Shown in pieces: positions 34,932-42,888 of a stretch of DNA of 64,000 bases. Both the position numbers and the translations under genes were made by a program. The stretch comes from Archangium violaceum Cb vi76. GTDB lineage: Bacteria; Myxococcota; Myxococcia; Myxococcales; Myxococcaceae. Position 1 is the stretch's first letter; every line of letters starts with the position of its first letter. Location: NCBI RefSeq assembly GCF_000733295.1, contig NZ_JPMI01000154.1, forward strand, positions 1-64,000, read 5' to 3'. The notes under the pieces are model-generated. The model did no database searches. It saw only the letters and a program-made list of their open reading frames with translations, and was not told where the DNA came from.

Positions 34932-35857
34932 GCGCGCACGCCCTCCAGTACCGTTTCGAAGAGAGGCGCGGCCTGGGTGGGGTCGTCCGCGTCTGCTACG
35001 AGCAGCAGGTGGATGCGGCCGCCCTCCACCCGCGCGTCCACGCCCTCCAGCTTCACCTTCGCGTCCACGCCGTCGAGGAACATCGGCGTGCCATCCGGCG
35101 CCAGCACGCCCACCGCCGAGCCCATCACCGCGCCATCCGCATAGGCGTCCCGCGTGTCCTCGGCGGCGGCGGTGAAGACGATGCGGCCGTCCGGCAGCGG
35201 CGCCGCGTCCGTGAAGGACAGGCGTACCGTGCCCGCCCGGCCCAGCTCCCAGCGGCGCACGATGCGCACCGCATCCGGCTCCAGCGGCGCGCCCGCCTCC
35301 AGTGCGCGCACCACCCGGCCCGTGTCCAGGTCCACCACCGCGTCCTTGCCCTCGTCTCCGTTGCCCCGGTTGAGCAGGCGCAGGCGCGCGCCCGACACCG
35401 CCGCTCCCTCCACGTTGAGCGGACCCAGCTCTCGCGCGAGCTGCGCGTACAGGTTGGTGAAGTCCACCTCGCGCACCGGGCCGCTCGTGCTGCCGTCCGC
35501 CGCCAGCGGTATCAGCGCTCCCTTCTGCCTCACCGCCGTGCTCCCCGAGGGCACCGCGAGCAGCGCTCCGTGTGGCGCGCCCGACAGGCCCTGCACGAGG
35601 CAGAGCGCCTCCATGTCGGGCTTGTGGGCCTTGCGGCTTTTGGGCTCCAGCGGCAGCTCGCCCGGCAACAGACGCTGGAACGCGCCCGGGGCCTCTCCTT
35701 CCAGCGGGAAGCTGGCCAGGAACAGCGAGTCGTCCGCGACGACGTGCAGCCACTGGCCCGCGCGCACCAGGCCACTCGCGGCCGAGACGTGGGCGTGGCC
35801 CCCGGCCGTCTCGGGAGCCTGCAGGGTCAGTTTCCGGCGCTGGGTCAGGCGGAGCAT
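34928..35857 (-). CDS. Conserved protein of unknown function, probable beta-propeller
   Basis: A 309-residue protein without a signal peptide. Repeating beta-rich segments (HLHVVADDSLFLASF-like strands, ALCLVQG, GALLAVPSGS, DLDTGRVVRAL, APLPDGRIVFTAAAED, GRIHLLLVADADDP) suggest a propeller that may bind a small molecule or phosphate ester. I recognise no catalytic motif. It converges on the ABM gene, and the two stop codons share a CTAG. Confidence 0.6.
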   Translation of the reverse strand: MLRLTQRRKLTLQAPETAGGHAHVSAASGLVRAGQWLHVVADDSLFLASFPLEGEAPGAFQRLLPGELPLEPKSRKAHKPDMEALCLVQGLSGAPHGALLAVPSGSTAVRQKGALIPLAADGSTSGPVREVDFTNLYAQLARELGPLNVEGAAVSGARLRLLNRGNGDEGKDAVVDLDTGRVVRALEAGAPLEPDAVRIVRRWELGRAGTVRLSFTDAAPLPDGRIVFTAAAEDTRDAYADGAVMGSAVGVLAPDGTPMFLDGVDAKVKLEGVDARVEGGRIHLLLVADADDPTQAAPLFETVLEGVRA

Positions 35858-35880
35858 GCGGATCCTCGGGTGGTGTCCTC

Positions 35881-35915
35881 ACCCTCACCCTAACCCTCTC
35901 CCAGGGGGAGAGGGG
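35881..35915 (-). repeat. REP-like palindromic intergenic repeat, copy 5 (minus orientation)
   Basis: ACCCTCACCC, then CCCTCTCCC, GGGGGAGAGGGG: the reverse complement of the other copies. It lies about 90 bases after the stop of the minus-strand HEAT gene at 36006, again oriented like the gene it follows. Confidence 0.72.
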
Positions 35916-36005
35916 ACTTCTCCGGAGCCGGGTTCACCCGAGGTGCGGATGATTGGCAACGAGCCCGAGTACGCCGGGTGAGCGGCTCGCGGCCTGGCAC
36001 GGGGC

Positions 36006-37079
36006 TCAGCCCTTCTGGCCCCGGCCGTGCTCCAGCGCCTGCTTGTCGCGCAGCAGCAGGTTCCACGTCTGTGGCCGCGAGGCCAGCAGGTCGAGCCAGG
36101 TGTCGATCTCCCCGTCCATCGACGGGTCCACGCCCTCGAGCTTCTGAAGCACCGGCACCGCGCTCGACAGGCCCAGGTGCGCGATGCCCTCCAGGATGGC
36201 GCCGCGCACCTCGCGCGAGCTCTCCGTGGCGAAGCGCTCCGTCAGCGCCTTCATCGTCCGCTCGGCCTCGCCCACCCGCACCGTGCCCAGCGCCTTCGCC
36301 GCCGCGGCCCGCACCTCGGGATGCGCGGACTTCTCGAGCATCCGCCGCACGGAGTCCACCGCCGGTGCCCGCGCCGCCTCGAGGGAGGATGCGCCCAGGA
36401 GTGCCGCCGCCGTCTTCGGGTCGCTCGTCTCCGCCGCGAGCGCCACCGCCTGCTCCGCCACGCCCTGGATGCGCCCGAAGCCACGCGCGGCCTCGTTCGT
36501 CAGGTTGCCCACCACCGCCTCGCGCACCTCGGGCGCCGGGTCCTTCACCCACCGCCGATACGCCCGCCGCGTGGACTCCGCCCTGGCCAGCACCTCGCTC
36601 GCCGGCTCGTTCGAGGCCCTCAGCGCTCGCACCATCGCCGCCTTGCGCCCCGGGTCCGGCTCGCGCTCCGCCTCGTCCAGCACCCGCACCAGCACTGCCC
36701 TGTCGCCCGTCAGGTTGAAGCGCATCACCCACAGGGACGCCAGCGCCTCCAGCACCTCCGGGTCCTGCTCCGTCTCCACCTTCGTCCACAGCTGCTCGGG
36801 GGGCAGGTTCTCCAGGATGCCGCGCAGCTGCTCCATCACGTAGCGGCGCCACGCCGGCGAGTCCTTGCCCTGGCGGTACTCCTCCACCAGCGAGTCCAGC
36901 TCGCACGGCACCGGCCGCAGCATGTCCTGGGGCGGAGGACCCTTCGCCACGGGGGCCGATACCGGAGCCGGCGTCTCACGCGAGGGCTTCTCCCCTCCGC
37001 CCGCGAGCCACACCATCGAGCCCGCGAGCACGGCGATCAGCCCCGCGCCCACCCACGTCTTCTTCGCTCCCGTGCTCAT
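36006..37079 (-). CDS. HEAT-repeat membrane-anchored protein
   Basis: A 357-residue protein with an N-terminal signal-anchor (WVGAGLIAVLAGSMVWLAGG, residues 9-28), a Pro-rich linker and HEAT-like helix pairs (DPEVLEALASLWVMRF, DPAPEVREAVVGNLTNEA, SAHPEVRAAAAKALGTV, SSREVRGAILEGIAHLG). The repeats form a protein-binding solenoid, probably extracytoplasmic. It sits four bases downstream of another HEAT protein gene on the same strand, so the pair is an operon. The target is unknown. Confidence 0.78.
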   Translation of the reverse strand: MSTGAKKTWVGAGLIAVLAGSMVWLAGGGEKPSRETPAPVSAPVAKGPPPQDMLRPVPCELDSLVEEYRQGKDSPAWRRYVMEQLRGILENLPPEQLWTKVETEQDPEVLEALASLWVMRFNLTGDRAVLVRVLDEAEREPDPGRKAAMVRALRASNEPASEVLARAESTRRAYRRWVKDPAPEVREAVVGNLTNEAARGFGRIQGVAEQAVALAAETSDPKTAAALLGASSLEAARAPAVDSVRRMLEKSAHPEVRAAAAKALGTVRVGEAERTMKALTERFATESSREVRGAILEGIAHLGLSSAVPVLQKLEGVDPSMDGEIDTWLDLLASRPQTWNLLLRDKQALEHGRGQKG

Positions 37080-37082
37080 CGC

Positions 37083-38126
37083 CTACCCCTCGCAGCGGTG
37101 GTGGTGGGCCTTGCTGGAGAACACCCGGTTGAAGTCGACGTGGCCCGCGTCATACAGCGCCTTGAAGTCGGCATGGTCCTGACGGAAGCGCGTGTCCTGC
37201 CGCGCGAAGTCCTTCAGCAGTGGCAGGGCCCGTGCCCCCGCGGCCCGCACCGCGTAGCGGACGATGGCCCAGCGCACGCACTCGTTCTTCTCCTGGGGGA
37301 ACGACTGGCGGAAGGCCTCGAGCACCGCCTGCGTGTCACGCCCCGAGGACATCGCCAGCGCGGCCATCTCGCGCACGTCCGGGTCCGGGTCCTCGTGCTG
37401 GAGCTTCACCAGTGACTGGAGCAACGGTCCCTCGATGCGGGCGTCCGGGTACGTGCCCATCTCGATGGCCAGGCCGCGCACGCCGGGCTCGGTGGAGTCG
37501 AGCGCCACCTCCAGCAGCCTCTCCATGTACGGGTCGAAGCGGCCGGTGCGCTGGAAGTCGTTGTCCATCACCCGGCCGAGGGTACGCACCGTGTGCAGGG
37601 TCACGCCGGTGGTGAGCGTGTCCTTCCTGGCCAGCGTGGTGAGGCGCTCCAGCATGGCCGGCTCGAAGCGGTGCTGCGTCTCCAGGGCGAGGAGGGCGCT
37701 GGCCTGGTGGCCGGGGTCCGGGTGGCTCTCGGCCAGGGTGGCCAGCCTGTCCACCACCGCGGGCGAGCGCACCGCCTCCGTCTCCCGCACCGCGCGCAGG
37801 TAGAGCGACATCTCGGGCTCCGGCGTGGTGTCCGCCCACCCGACCACCTGGAGCGCCGCCCGGGGGTCCTTCCCGATGACCTCGGCGAGCCGCTGCTCCA
37901 GGAAGAGCAGCGCGCCCTGCTCATTCCGGGCGATGGCCTGCCGGATGGCGGCGCGCACGCCCTCGAGCCCGTGTGGGGCCTCGAGCTTCAGGTAGCCCGC
38001 GTAGCACGTGAGCCGGGGGAGGCGCGGCCCGGAGAGGGGCCGCTCGTCCACGGCCGGGGCCGGGGTGGTACCGAGCAGGGCGAGCAGTGCGCCCAGGCGC
38101 CAGCACCGGCGGTGGGTTGGGTCCAT
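37083..38126 (-). CDS. Secreted HEAT-repeat protein
   Basis: A 347-residue protein with a signal peptide (RRCWRLGALLALLGTTPAPAVD) and HEAT-like repeats (SHPDPGHQASALLALE, STEPGVRGLAIEMGTY, DPDPDVREMAALAMSS, ECVRWAIVRYAVRAAG). The mature C-terminus is His-rich (SSKAHHHRCEG). The ATG at 38126 gives a signal peptide; the in-frame extension to 38324 crosses the A+T-rich promoter region and is rejected. It pairs with the HEAT gene downstream. Confidence 0.74.
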   Translation of the reverse strand: MDPTHRRCWRLGALLALLGTTPAPAVDERPLSGPRLPRLTCYAGYLKLEAPHGLEGVRAAIRQAIARNEQGALLFLEQRLAEVIGKDPRAALQVVGWADTTPEPEMSLYLRAVRETEAVRSPAVVDRLATLAESHPDPGHQASALLALETQHRFEPAMLERLTTLARKDTLTTGVTLHTVRTLGRVMDNDFQRTGRFDPYMERLLEVALDSTEPGVRGLAIEMGTYPDARIEGPLLQSLVKLQHEDPDPDVREMAALAMSSGRDTQAVLEAFRQSFPQEKNECVRWAIVRYAVRAAGARALPLLKDFARQDTRFRQDHADFKALYDAGHVDFNRVFSSKAHHHRCEG

Positions 38127-38347
38127 GCGAGAGGCCTTCAATCCGACTCCTGACTCCCGGGCATATGCATCCGGGCCCGAGACCATATAAAACCGCTGCC
38201 GGGGTTTTTTCTCCCACCCCAAAATAATTTGAAAAACCTGAATTCCATGGCGCCATGTGGGGGGGAATGCATGGCGGAAATCAAGCGGCGGACTGGCGGC
38301 GAAGGAGTGACGCCGGTGGTGCACAGGCCGCGTGTTATGGAGCCCTC
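38127..38347. promoter_or_regulatory. A+T-rich divergent control region between the HEAT operon and hemL
   Basis: This gap is strikingly A/T-rich for the window. It holds TATAAA (38186-38191), a small hairpin AAAACC/GGTTTT (38189-38208) followed by a T run, a second A/T patch at 38219-38236, and the perfect palindrome CATGGCGCCATG (38246-38257). Promoters for both directions are probably here; I cannot assign exact boxes. Confidence 0.4.
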
Positions 38348-39643
38348 ATGAACCACTCGCAGAGCAAGGCCCTCTTCTCCCGAGCGCAGGAGCGCATCCC
38401 GGGCGGTGTGAACTCCCCGGTGCGTGCCTTCCGGGGTGTCGGCGGTGAGCCCGTCTTCTTCAAGGAAGGCGCGGGCGCGTGGCTGACGGACGTGGACGAC
38501 AACCGGTACGTGGACCTGGTGGGCAGTTGGGGCCCGCTCATCCTGGGTCATGCCTATCCGCCCGTGCTGGCGGCCATCACCGAGGCGGCGCGGCGGGGCA
38601 CCACCTTCGGGGCGCCTACGGACCTGGAGGTGCAGTTCGCCGAGCTCCTCTGCGCCACGGTGCCGAGCGTGGAGAAGGTGCGCCTGGTTTCCAGCGGCAC
38701 GGAGGCCACGGTGGCGGCCATCCGGCTGGCGCGCGGCTACACGGGCCGCGACCACATCCTCAAGTTCGAGGGCTGCTTCCACGGCGCGGGTGACCCCTTC
38801 CTGGTGAAGGCGGGCAGCGGCGTGGAGACGCTGGGGCTGCCGGACTCGCCGGGCGTGCCCAAGGAGGTGGCGGCCCTCACGCTCACGGCGCCGTACAACG
38901 ACCTGGGCGCGGTGGAGAAGCTCTTCTCCGAGCGGGCCAAGGACATCGCCTGCGCCATCATCGAGCCGGTGGTGGGCAACATGGGCGTGCTCATCCCCGA
39001 GGAGGGCTACCTGCAGGGCCTCCAGGCGCTGTGCCGCGCGCACGGCGTGCTCTTCATCCTGGACGAGGTGATGACGGGCTTCCGGCTGGCCCGCGGCGGC
39101 GCGCAGGAGGTGTACGGCCTGCGTCCGGACCTGAGCACCTTCGGCAAGGTGGTGGGCGGCGGCATGCCGCTGGCGGCCTACGGCGGCCGGCGCGACATCA
39201 TGTCGAAGATTGCTCCCGAGGGCCCGGTGTACCAGTCGGGCACGCTGTCGGGGAACCCGGTGGCGGTGGCCGCGGGCATCGCGAGCCTCCAGGCGCTGCG
39301 CGCGCCGGGCGTCTACGAGCGCCTGGACTTCGTCGCCCGGGAAATCGAGGCCGGCCTGCGCGCCGAGGCGGAGGAGAGCAAGGTCCCCGTCACCATCAAC
39401 CGCGTGGGCAGCATGTTCACCGTCTTCTTCACCGAGGGGCCGGTGTTCGACTACACGAGCGCGAAGAAGAGCGACGCGGCCCGCTACGGCCGCTTCTTCC
39501 ACCTCATGCTGGAGGAGGGCGTGTACCTGCCGCCCAGCCAGTTCGAGGCGGCCTTCCTGTCGCTGGCCATCAACGAGCCCGAGGTGGCGCACATCCTCCG
39601 GGCCGCTCGCAAGGCGTTCCGCGCGCTTGGACAGGGCGCCTGA
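38348..39643 (+). CDS. hemL: Glutamate-1-semialdehyde 2,1-aminomutase
   Basis: A 431-residue PLP enzyme of the C5 haem pathway that converts glutamate-1-semialdehyde to 5-aminolevulinate. It opens SKALFSRAQERIPGGVNSPVRAF. The PLP contacts are SSGTEAT, FEGCFHG and ILDEVMTGFR, and the Schiff-base Lys lies in TFGKVVGGGMP. The length is normal. The ATG at 38348 has GGAG nine bases upstream. The Ser/Thr kinase gene begins within its last codons. Confidence 0.97.
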   Translation: MNHSQSKALFSRAQERIPGGVNSPVRAFRGVGGEPVFFKEGAGAWLTDVDDNRYVDLVGSWGPLILGHAYPPVLAAITEAARRGTTFGAPTDLEVQFAELLCATVPSVEKVRLVSSGTEATVAAIRLARGYTGRDHILKFEGCFHGAGDPFLVKAGSGVETLGLPDSPGVPKEVAALTLTAPYNDLGAVEKLFSERAKDIACAIIEPVVGNMGVLIPEEGYLQGLQALCRAHGVLFILDEVMTGFRLARGGAQEVYGLRPDLSTFGKVVGGGMPLAAYGGRRDIMSKIAPEGPVYQSGTLSGNPVAVAAGIASLQALRAPGVYERLDFVAREIEAGLRAEAEESKVPVTINRVGSMFTVFFTEGPVFDYTSAKKSDAARYGRFFHLMLEEGVYLPPSQFEAAFLSLAINEPEVAHILRAARKAFRALGQGA

Positions 39644-41021
39644 GACAGAGGCGGCCTCGAGTCCGGGGCCCATCCCCTTCGGTCCCTATACCCTGGTGCG
39701 GCGCATCGGGTATGGGGGCATGGGAGAGGTGTTCCTCGCGCGCGAGGAGCTTCAGGGCGAGTCGCCCGGCCGCGCCTGCGTGGTGAAGAAGGTGCTGCCG
39801 GGCCTGGCGGGCAACGCGAACTTCCTCGCCCGCTTCCGGGACGAGGCGCGCGTGGTGCTGCGTCTGTCCCACCCCAACATCGCCCGCGTGTGGGCCATGG
39901 GCGAGGTGTCCGGCGCCCTCTACCTCGCCATGGAGTACGTGGCGGGCAAGACGCTCAACCGGCTCGCCTGGCGCCTGCGCAACCGCGGGAAGTCCCTCTC
40001 CGTGGGGCTGGTGCTGCTCATCGGCGAGCGCATGTGCGAGGGGCTCGCGTACGCGCATGACGCCACGGACGAGCAGGGCCTGCCGCTGCACCTGGTGCAC
40101 CGCGACCTCTCTCCCGCCAACGTGTGCATCTCCTACGCGGGCGAGGTGAAAATCATCGACTTCGGCGCGGCGCAGTCCACGCTGAAGCAGGCGCAGACGG
40201 CGCCGAGCGTGGTGATGGGCAGCATCTCGTACATGGCGCCGGAGCAGGCCCGTAAGCGGCGCGTGGACCGGCGGGCGGACGTGTACGCGACGGGCGTGGT
40301 GCTCTGGGAGCTGCTCGCCTGGCGCCCCCTGGCGCAGAAGGGGGATGTCACCGAGCGGTGGAAGCGCGCGGCCTACCCCCAGTGGGAGCCGCCGGGCCAG
40401 CACCGGCCCCTGCCGCCCGAGGTGGACGAGGTGGTGATGAAGGCGCTGGCCGTGGAGCCCGAGGCCCGCTTCCCGGATGCCGCGGCGTTCGGGGCCGCGC
40501 TGCGCCAGTTGCGCGAGAAGTACGCGCCCGGCGTGGGCGAGGCGGACCTGGCGCGGGTGATGGGCGAGGCCTTCGCCAAGGAGAAGGTGGTGGAGGACGG
40601 CGTGCTCGCGGAGCTGCTGCGGCGCGGGCCCCCGCCCCAGCGGCCCATTCCCGAGCGGGACATGCCCGCCTTCGCGCCGCCCACCGCGCTGGCCTTCGAG
40701 CACCGGGCCCTCGACGCTCCCGCCGGCTTCGTCCCCTCCGGCGAGGTGGTCGTCATCGATGAGTCCAGGCCCCAGGCGCGGCCGGAGGCCACCGGGGCTC
40801 CCCCTGTCCCGACGCCGCACTCGCGCGAGGTGCGTGTGGCCTTCGACGTGGAGCAGCCGGGGGAGGAGTCCGGGCTGGTGCGCGCCATTGAAGAAGGGGA
40901 AGAAGCCGAGGTTTCCTCCCCCACGGCAACGCCGCCGCCTTCCGCCCGGGGGTGGCTCGCCGTCGGGCTGTTCCTCGCCGCGCTCGCGGTGGGCTTCCTC
41001 CTGGTGTGGCTGCTGGGGTGA
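39627..41021 (+). CDS. Eukaryote-like Ser/Thr protein kinase with C-terminal membrane anchor
   Basis: A protein of about 464 residues. Kinase domain at about 15-280: P-loop IGYGGMGEVFLA, VVKK lysine, VHRDLSPANVCI (HRD), IIDFGAAQST (DFG) and MGSISYMAPEQA (APE). A Pro-rich, acidic linker follows, then a single C-terminal membrane segment GWLAVGLFLAALAVGFLLVWLLG with almost nothing outside. The only in-frame start close to the kinase fold is TTG 39627, which overlaps hemL by 17 bases; the frame has no better ATG. The kinase should face the cytosol. Its substrate is unknown; FHA and PP2C proteins in the window are possible partners. Confidence 0.87.
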   Translation: MDRAPETEAASSPGPIPFGPYTLVRRIGYGGMGEVFLAREELQGESPGRACVVKKVLPGLAGNANFLARFRDEARVVLRLSHPNIARVWAMGEVSGALYLAMEYVAGKTLNRLAWRLRNRGKSLSVGLVLLIGERMCEGLAYAHDATDEQGLPLHLVHRDLSPANVCISYAGEVKIIDFGAAQSTLKQAQTAPSVVMGSISYMAPEQARKRRVDRRADVYATGVVLWELLAWRPLAQKGDVTERWKRAAYPQWEPPGQHRPLPPEVDEVVMKALAVEPEARFPDAAAFGAALRQLREKYAPGVGEADLARVMGEAFAKEKVVEDGVLAELLRRGPPPQRPIPERDMPAFAPPTALAFEHRALDAPAGFVPSGEVVVIDESRPQARPEATGAPPVPTPHSREVRVAFDVEQPGEESGLVRAIEEGEEAEVSSPTATPPPSARGWLAVGLFLAALAVGFLLVWLLG

Positions 41022-41215
41022 GCCCCAGGTTTTCTTCTCGCCTCCGTCAGCCCGGGACCTTCACTTCTCGTGCCAGGAACTCGTACGGGAATTCCACTCC
41101 CGCCCCGGGGGCTATCGAGGAGTGAACATTCGTCACAATCGTGTACCGGGGACGGATGGCGACCCGAGAGTGCTCGGGCCGCGTGTGGTAGAGGCCGGAC
41201 CCCAGGAGGCGTTCG

Positions 41216-42088
41216 TTGACCACCCGAATCCACGCGATTCTCAAGAAATATCCGTCCGAGCTGCTCACAGAGTGGCTCAACGTCATGACGACTGGCGGGA
41301 TGCGCCGTGACGCACTGATGAAGGAGGCCGAGCTGCGCGAGCAGTGCGCCGAGTTCCTCCGGCTGCTGACGCAGGCCACCGAGCAGGGCAACCTGACGGA
41401 CATCACCGGCGCCTCCTTCACGCAGGCCCGGGAGATGCTGGAGCGGTTGTCGCGCTCGCGCAGCCTGCAGGGCTTCTCCCCCGCGGAGACGGCCACCTTC
41501 ATCTTCAGCCTCAAACAGCCCCTGTTCGATCGGCTGCGGGGGGAGTACGCCAGCCAGCCGCAGGTGGTGGCCGAGGAGATGTGGACCGCCACGCTCCTGC
41601 TGGACAGGTTGGGCCTGTACACCACCGAGGTGCACCAGCGGGCGCGCGAGGAGGTCATCATGCGCCAGCAGCAGGAGATGCTGGAGCTGTCCACTCCCGT
41701 GGTGCAGTTGTGGGACCGCATCGTCTGCCTGCCGCTCATCGGCACGCTGGACAGCGGGCGCACCCAGACGGTGATGGAGACGCTGCTGCAGCGGATCGTC
41801 GAGACGGGGGCGGAGATCGCCATCATCGACATCACCGGCGTGCCCACCGTGGACACCCTCACCGCCCAGCACCTCATCAAGACGGTGACGGCCACCCGGC
41901 TGATGGGCGCCGAGTGCGTCATCAGCGGCATCCGTCCCCAGATTGCCCAGACCATCGTCCACCTGGGCGTGGACCTGGCCGGCGTGGTGACGAAGTCCAG
42001 CGTGGCCGGGGCCTTCAACTGGGCCCTCAAGCGTCTCAACCAAACCATCAGCGCCCAGCAGAGCCTGCGCGCATCGGGCAAGGCCTAG
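41216..42088 (+). CDS. rsbR: RsbR-like stressosome protein (N-terminal RsbRD-type domain plus STAS)
   Basis: A 290-residue co-antagonist. Residues 1-150 form a helical sensor domain (TRIHAILKKYPSELLTEWL ... FSPAETATFIFSLKQPLFD), without the globin fold of B. subtilis RsbRA. Residues about 160-275 form the STAS domain (LPLIGTLDSGRTQTVMETLL, IIDITGVPTVDTLTAQHLIK, ISGIRPQIAQTIVHLG). Thr in DITGV and Thr in AQTIV are in the regions phosphorylated by RsbT in B. subtilis. It starts at TTG 41216, supported by a perfect AGGAGG (41204-41209) six bases before. It is the first gene of a stressosome operon. Confidence 0.93.
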   Translation: MTTRIHAILKKYPSELLTEWLNVMTTGGMRRDALMKEAELREQCAEFLRLLTQATEQGNLTDITGASFTQAREMLERLSRSRSLQGFSPAETATFIFSLKQPLFDRLRGEYASQPQVVAEEMWTATLLLDRLGLYTTEVHQRAREEVIMRQQQEMLELSTPVVQLWDRIVCLPLIGTLDSGRTQTVMETLLQRIVETGAEIAIIDITGVPTVDTLTAQHLIKTVTATRLMGAECVISGIRPQIAQTIVHLGVDLAGVVTKSSVAGAFNWALKRLNQTISAQQSLRASGKA

Positions 42089-42101
42089 CTGGAGTCATCG
42101 C

Positions 42102-42503
42102 ATGGAGCGCATTCCCATCCTCCGTATGGGCCGGGTCCTGCTGGTCACCATCCAGGTGGACATGCATGACCAGCTCGCGGTGACCCTGCAGGACGACCTG
42201 ACCGCGAAAATCGTAGAGACCGGTGCGGGAGGCGTACTCATCGATATCTCCTCCCTGGAGGTGGTGGACTCCTTCATCGGACGCATCCTCGGCAACATCG
42301 CCACCATGTCGCGTGTTCTGGATGCACAGACGGTGGTGGTGGGCATGCAACCAGCCGTGGCCATCACCCTGGTGGAATTGGGCATGTCGTTGCCAGGCAT
42401 CCGCACCGCACTCAACGTCGAGAAAGGCATGACGCTGCTACAGGCCTCCATGGACGCCGACGAGGTCGTGCTCGAGGTCGCGGATGCAAGTCTTGAGGAC
42501 TGA
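42102..42503 (+). CDS. rsbS: RsbS-like STAS antagonist
   Basis: A 133-residue single STAS-domain protein: VLLVTIQVDMHDQLAVTLQDDL, then VLIDISSLEVVDSFIGRILGNIA, in which the Ser of ISSLE is at the place phosphorylated by RsbT in B. subtilis RsbS. With RsbR it builds the stressosome core that holds RsbT. It lies 13 bases after rsbR and overlaps rsbT by 20 bases. Confidence 0.94.
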   Translation: MERIPILRMGRVLLVTIQVDMHDQLAVTLQDDLTAKIVETGAGGVLIDISSLEVVDSFIGRILGNIATMSRVLDAQTVVVGMQPAVAITLVELGMSLPGIRTALNVEKGMTLLQASMDADEVVLEVADASLED

Positions 42504-42888
42504 GGTGATGCCCATCCGCTCGGCGCAGGACCTGGTGCTCGTGCGTCAGGCCGTGCGCACGTGGTCGGCCGAGCTGAAGTTCAGCCTCGTGGAGCAGACC
42601 AAGATGGTGACCGCCGCCAGTGAACTGGCGCGCAACACCCTGGACTACGGCAGGGGTGGACACGTCACCCTCGAGATGCTTCAGGAGGGCCTGCGCAAGG
42701 GGCTGCGGCTGTCCTTCGAGGACAAGGGGCCGGGTATTCCCGACATCGACCTGGCCTTGCGAGACGGGTACACCTCGGGTGGCGGCATGGGGCTCGGGCT
42801 GGGGGGCGCCCGGCGGCTCGTGAACGAGTTCGACATCGTCTCCAAGGTAGGGGAGGGAACGCGGGTCACGGTGACACGATGGAAGTGA
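42484..42888 (+). CDS. rsbT: RsbT-like serine kinase / switch protein
   Basis: A 134-residue HATPase_c kinase. N box: KMVTAASELARNTLDYG (E and N four apart). G1: FEDKGPGIPD. G2: GMGLGLGGARRLVNEFDI. In the B. subtilis system RsbT phosphorylates RsbR and RsbS under stress and is released to activate the next switch. All ATP-binding residues are intact. The ATG at 42484 lies within rsbS, and its own stop overlaps the next gene by 10 bases. Confidence 0.94.
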   Translation: MQVLRTEVMPIRSAQDLVLVRQAVRTWSAELKFSLVEQTKMVTAASELARNTLDYGRGGHVTLEMLQEGLRKGLRLSFEDKGPGIPDIDLALRDGYTSGGGMGLGLGGARRLVNEFDIVSKVGEGTRVTVTRWK

